From: Pseudomonadota bacterium
Lineage (GTDB): Bacteria; Cyanobacteriota; Vampirovibrionia; Obscuribacterales; Obscuribacteraceae
Length of the DNA: 64,000 nt
NCBI GenBank assembly: GCA_021325555.1
Contig: JAJPGY010000037.1
Location: forward strand, 1-64,000
Reading direction: 5' to 3'
In this document: one piece after another, positions 60,673 through 64,000 of the stretch
How positions within the stretch are numbered: position 1 is the first letter of the stretch
How the letters are laid out: each line of letters starts with the position of its first letter
Program-made: the position numbers and the translations under genes
The notes under the pieces: generated by a model
The model's database searches: none
Seen by the model: only the letters and a program-made list of their open reading frames with translations
What the model was told of the DNA's origin: nothing

Positions 60673-61475
60673 GGTTTTGCCTTTCGGGAATTTTCCGGCA
60701 GTTCGAGCGCGCGCCACAGGTACCAGGAGGCAACGCTCCGATAGGGACGCCAGCGTTCGCCATGCAGGAACAGCTCTTTCGGCGTCGGCAGCTCACGGCG
60801 CGAGAAGGTGGCGGCAAATCCCTTGCGCACGCCGTAATCGTTAACCGGCAAAACATCCGGGCGAGCCAGCCGGAAGATAAGGAGCATCTCCGCGGTCCAT
60901 TGCCCGATGCCGCGCACGGCCGTCAGCCGTTCGATGATCTCCTGGTCAGGCATCCTTTCGAGCTCATCGAGAGAAGGTATGAGCCCCCGATGGTGCCTGT
61001 CCGCCAGATCCTTCAAAGCCAGGGCCTTTGCCGAGGACAGGCCGACGGATCTGAGCCGCTCGTCGGGGGTCTTCAGGATCGCTTCGGCCTCCGGTAGCCG
61101 CGTGCCGCCGTAGAGCGCTTTTACGCGAGAGAAGATGGTGGCCGCGGCCTTGCCGGTGAGCTGTTGATAAACGATCGACTCGGCAAGCGCCTCGAAAGGC
61201 GTCAGCAGCTCGTCGAGCTCCAGCCGGAACGGCCCTACCTTCTCCATCAGGCGAGCCATCCGTTTGTCGCGGCGGGAGATATGGGCGACGGCCGCATCCG
61301 GATCGAAGCCGTAGCGGCTTCGGCCGCCGGAAGGCGGCGTTGCGAAGATGCCCGTAGTGCGCTCGGAGCATCCTTCCGCATCCGGCAGATACTTGCGCTC
61401 TCGGCGCGAGCGATTCGCGATACCGTCCGTGGTGCTCGCTCTCGCCACCTTACGTTCGCGTCCCGGCCTCTTCAC
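60669..61475 (-). CDS. DNA-3-methyladenine glycosylase II, AlkA-like
   Basis: Up to 268 aa; base-excision repair enzyme removing alkylated purines. The HhH-GPD core shows FEALAESIVYQQLTGKAAATIFSR (~95-118), the helix-hairpin-helix LTAVRGIGQWTAEMLLIF (~187-204) and the catalytic Asp in LPVNDYGVRKG. The first ~40 residues (Arg-rich, MKRPGRERKVARAST) are not typical and the true start may be later; GTG 61475 lies inside the end of lpdA. The iron-sulfur loop of EndoIII/MutY is absent, consistent with AlkA. Its end overlaps the stop of the receiver-kinase gene by four bases, tail to tail. Confidence 0.88.
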   Translation of the reverse strand: MKRPGRERKVARASTTDGIANRSRRERKYLPDAEGCSERTTGIFATPPSGGRSRYGFDPDAAVAHISRRDKRMARLMEKVGPFRLELDELLTPFEALAESIVYQQLTGKAAATIFSRVKALYGGTRLPEAEAILKTPDERLRSVGLSSAKALALKDLADRHHRGLIPSLDELERMPDQEIIERLTAVRGIGQWTAEMLLIFRLARPDVLPVNDYGVRKGFAATFSRRELPTPKELFLHGERWRPYRSVASWYLWRALELPENSRKAKP

Positions 61476-62904
61476 GAGACTTCTGGGCCTTCTGCCGCTC
61501 CAGGCGGGCTCTGGCGGCTGTGGCTGCTTCCATCACCGTTTCCGACAGGGTCGGGTGCGGGTGGATTGTCGCCACCAGATCCTCGAGCGTCGCTCCCATC
61601 TCGATTGCCAGCACGGCCTCGGCGATGAGCTCTCCGGCTCTCGGACCGACTATGCCGACGCCCAGCACAAGCGTGCTTTCCGGATCGAAAACCACCTTGG
61701 TCTGCCCGGCGGCCAGCGAAAGGGTCTGGGCGCGCCCGGAGGCCGACCAGGGGAACTTGGCGGCGCCCACCGTGATGTTTTTTGCCCTGGCCTCTGTCTC
61801 CGTGAGGCCGCACCAGGCTATCTCCGGCTCCGTGAAGACGACCGCCGGTATTGCCCGGTTGTCGAAGGCGGATGGCAGCCCGGCCAGAACCTCGGCGGCC
61901 ACCACGCCCTGGCGCGTGGCGCGGTGGGCCAGCATCGGCTGCCCGGAGACATCGCCCACGGCCAGAATACGCTTGTCTTGCGTGCGGCACTGCTCGTCGA
62001 TCACCACAAACCCTTGCTTGTCGATCTCGACGCCCGTCTTCTCGAGCCCGATGCCGTCGCTATTGGGGCGCCTGCCCACGGCGACCAGCACCTTGTCGAA
62101 GACCATCGATCCGGGGGCGTCCTGCCCTTCAAAGGCAACCTCGAGGCCGCCTTTTGTTTCCTTGAGCCCGCTTACCTTCGTGTTGAGGAGGATCGACTTG
62201 AACTTCTGCTTGAGATGATTGTCCAGCGGGCGGACCAGATCGCGATCCACGCCGGGCAGGAGGCCGTCGGTCATCTCGACCACGGTCACCTCGCTGCCGA
62301 GAGCGGCATAGACCGTTCCCATCTCCAGCCCGATGTAGCCGCCGCCGACGACCAGAAGCTTCCCGGGTATGTCTTTGATGTCGAGCGCGCCAGTCGAATC
62401 GAGCAGGCGCGGGCTTTCCAGATCGAGCCCGCGCAGGGTCAGCGGACGGGAGCCGGTGGCCAGAATTGCGTGCTTGAATTTGATGCGTGACGGCGCGCCC
62501 TCGGCAACGTCCTCCAGGCGAATGTTGCGCGAGTCTTCGAACACGGCGCGACCGTAAAAGATCTCCACCCCGGCGCTCTTGCACATGCCGGCAATCCCTT
62601 GCGCCAGCTTCCCGGTGACGGACTCCTTCCAGGAGCGCAACTTGTCCAGGTCGATCTTCGGCTTGCTGAAGGAGATCCCGAAGCTCTCGGCATGCTCCGC
62701 TTCGCCGATCACCTCGGCTGCGTGCAGGAGCGCCTTCGAGGGGATGCAGCCTTCGTTGAGGCAGACGCCGCCGACCTTCTTCTTGGCCTCGACAATTACG
62801 CACTTGATCCCCAGCTCGGCGGCGCGCAGGGCCGCGGGATAACCGCCGGGCCCGGCGCCTATCACCACCAGGTCGACATCCTGTGTCATCTCTCCTATGA
62901 CCAT
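61450..62904 (-). CDS. lpdA: dihydrolipoyl dehydrogenase (E3)
   Basis: 484-aa flavoprotein that reoxidises dihydrolipoamide of 2-oxoacid dehydrogenase complexes with NAD. The FAD fingerprint is VVIGAGPGGYPAALRAAELG (~13-32), the redox disulfide is CLNEGCIPSK (~48-57), the NAD-binding motif LLVVGGGYIGLEMG (~184-197), the second FAD motif ILAVGDVSGQPMLAH and the active-site HPHPTLSET near the C-terminus. ATG/GTG choices at the start differ by a few residues. It follows the E2 gene by two bases, so E2 and E3 form one operon, and is itself overlapped by the glycosylase gene. Confidence 0.96.
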   Translation of the reverse strand: MVIGEMTQDVDLVVIGAGPGGYPAALRAAELGIKCVIVEAKKKVGGVCLNEGCIPSKALLHAAEVIGEAEHAESFGISFSKPKIDLDKLRSWKESVTGKLAQGIAGMCKSAGVEIFYGRAVFEDSRNIRLEDVAEGAPSRIKFKHAILATGSRPLTLRGLDLESPRLLDSTGALDIKDIPGKLLVVGGGYIGLEMGTVYAALGSEVTVVEMTDGLLPGVDRDLVRPLDNHLKQKFKSILLNTKVSGLKETKGGLEVAFEGQDAPGSMVFDKVLVAVGRRPNSDGIGLEKTGVEIDKQGFVVIDEQCRTQDKRILAVGDVSGQPMLAHRATRQGVVAAEVLAGLPSAFDNRAIPAVVFTEPEIAWCGLTETEARAKNITVGAAKFPWSASGRAQTLSLAAGQTKVVFDPESTLVLGVGIVGPRAGELIAEAVLAIEMGATLEDLVATIHPHPTLSETVMEAATAARARLERQKAQKSREEAGTRT

Positions 62905-62906
62905 GG

Positions 62907-64000
62907 TTAAACCTCCACCAGGAGCTGAAGCGGATCTTCAAGCAGCTCTGCGACATGCCTCAGGAATCTGGCCGCCTCGGCGCCGTCGCAGATGCGGTGA
63001 TCGAAGGAGATCGCCAGAGGCAGTATCCAGCGCACCTCGATTGCTCCATTGCGAACGACCGGCTTCTGAGCCGAGCGCGCCATGCCCAGAATGGCTGCTT
63101 CCGGGAAGTTCACCATCGGCACCATGCCGGTGCCGCCGATCGGCCCGATGTTGGTGATGGTGAAGGTGCCGCCCTGCAGCCGCTCGAGCTCGACCTTGCC
63201 GTCCCGGGTTTTCTGCGCCATCTCTTGCAGCTCGGCGGCCAGCGCCCCGATGCCTTTCTTGTTGACGTCCTTCACCACGGGCACAATCAGCCCGCGATTG
63301 GTGGCCACGGCGACGCCTATATTGTAGTAGTGCTTGAGGACGATCTCGCCGGTCGATTCGTCTAAGCTGGAATTGAACTGGGGAAACTGTTGCAGCGCGG
63401 CCACCACCGCCTTGAGGGCGAAGACGGTCAGCGTCAGCTTGCCGCCGTTTTTCAGGAACTGCGTCTCGTGCTTCTGGCGCAGCGACTCCAGAAGGGTAAT
63501 GTCCGCCTCGTCAAAAGAGCTGACGCGCGGGATATGAGTCCAGGACTGGGTCATGGAGAGCGCTATCTTCCGCCGCAGGGATCGCAGGGGCACGCGCTCC
63601 ACCTGCCCCCAACGCTCGAACCTCGGCAGCTCGGCCGGCTCCGCCGTGATCGGCTGCGGCGTGAAGGGCTCCGCCGGCTCGCGTTCGGCGAAGCGCCGCG
63701 GCGCCTCTTCCCGCCCGCCGGCGCCGCGGCCGGCGAAGGCGCGCACGTCGTCGGCCAGCACCCTGCCCGCCGGGCCCGAGCCCGGCACCTGGCGAAGGTC
63801 GACTCCAAGCTCGCGGGCCAGGCGTCTGGTTGCAGGCGTGGCCGGCACCGGTCCTTCGCCTGCCCTGGCCTGGACAGGGACCGCCTGCCGCTCGGGTGCG
63901 GCTGGGGCCGGGCGCTTCTCTTCCGGTGCCCTGGCGGCTTCGGCAGCGGCCGGCTTCTCGGGCGCGGCGGGCGCGGCGCCGGCGAAGGTGATCATCACCG
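62907..64000 (-). CDS. dihydrolipoamide acyltransferase (E2), 5' part beyond the window
   Basis: C-terminal ~364 codons of the E2 core of a pyruvate- or branched-chain 2-oxoacid dehydrogenase complex. The gene runs off the right edge; the first visible residues (MITFAGAAPA) are the end of a lipoyl domain. A Pro/Ala-rich linker follows, then the peripheral subunit-binding domain (VPATPATRRLARELGVDLRQVPGSGPAGRVLADDV) and the catalytic domain (~130-364) with SWTHIPRVSSFDEADIT and the active-site SFDHRICDGAEAARF. Apparent starts at the window edge are not the true start. lpdA follows two bases downstream. Acetyl specificity is likely but not proven, so no symbol is given. Confidence 0.93.
   Translation of the reverse strand, partial: VMITFAGAAPAAPEKPAAAEAARAPEEKRPAPAAPERQAVPVQARAGEGPVPATPATRRLARELGVDLRQVPGSGPAGRVLADDVRAFAGRGAGGREEAPRRFAEREPAEPFTPQPITAEPAELPRFERWGQVERVPLRSLRRKIALSMTQSWTHIPRVSSFDEADITLLESLRQKHETQFLKNGGKLTLTVFALKAVVAALQQFPQFNSSLDESTGEIVLKHYYNIGVAVATNRGLIVPVVKDVNKKGIGALAAELQEMAQKTRDGKVELERLQGGTFTITNIGPIGGTGMVPMVNFPEAAILGMARSAQKPVVRNGAIEVRWILPLAISFDHRICDGAEAARFLRHVAELLEDPLQLLVEV

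Overview
The window is high-GC bacterial chromosome that opens with the last ~500 nt of a 16S rRNA gene. The 3' part of that rRNA has features I associate with Cyanobacteriota: the GGAGCTGGTCACGCCCGAAG helix and the CCTAAGGCAGG...TGACTGGG stretch before the anti-Shine-Dalgarno tail. The protein at 29793-31034 belongs to a family I know mainly from cyanobacteria and plastid-bearing plants. I see no photosynthesis gene. The best guess, by inference, is a non-photosynthetic Cyanobacteriota relative (Vampirovibrionia/Obscuribacterales-like). A phylogeny would be needed to settle this. GTG and TTG starts are common, and TTGA, GTGA, ATGA or TGATG stop/start overlaps couple many genes.

Layout. 1-1051: 16S 3' end, then a structured spacer with no tRNA and no 23S. 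1052-8586: a secreted protein, two unrecognised proteins, L-serine dehydratase, an O-methyltransferase and AsnRS. 8598-12079: a Gly/Tyr-rich secreted protein, a TPR protein, and a CHASE3-type histidine kinase with its response regulator. 12102-22340 (minus strand): a heavy-metal-type RND efflux operon with the order DUF1232 protein, CzcA-like pump, CzcB-like lipoprotein, small secreted protein, then three consecutive TolC/CzcC-family outer-membrane proteins. Upstream of it are two short reading frames and a 32-bp perfect palindrome.

22978-43405 is mostly metabolic: PAP2 phosphatase, MFS carrier, an LTXXQ-like periplasmic protein, a 1073-aa protein with the architecture of plant methionine S-methyltransferase, an AhpD-like protein and the cyanobacterial/plastid-family membrane protein. 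An HTH/coiled-coil protein, a small coupled ORF with a TPR protein, and a minus-strand nitrogen/peptide set (glutamate dehydrogenase, D-amino-acid transaminase, OPT transporter, MsrB) follow. Then come a P-loop kinase-like protein, a TPR lipoprotein, an acyl-lipid desaturase, methylmalonate-semialdehyde dehydrogenase and a PLP decarboxylase.

43611-60672 is the least ordinary part. It holds a secreted Ala-rich protein, a protein with a PARP/ART-like N-terminal motif, and a three-gene operon of very long coiled-coil proteins. These are followed by a membrane TPR protein with a histidine kinase, an OmpR-type regulator, a Tad-like module (VWA protein plus two TadE-like pseudopilins), a cysteine-domain/TonB-C fusion, and a receiver domain fused to a Hanks Ser/Thr kinase. 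The two receiver domains (54011-54694 and 59401-60672) are clear paralogues, which suggests one signalling circuit may feed both transcription and protein phosphorylation. The window closes with an AlkA-type glycosylase, dihydrolipoyl dehydrogenase and a 5'-truncated E2 acyltransferase of a 2-oxoacid dehydrogenase complex.
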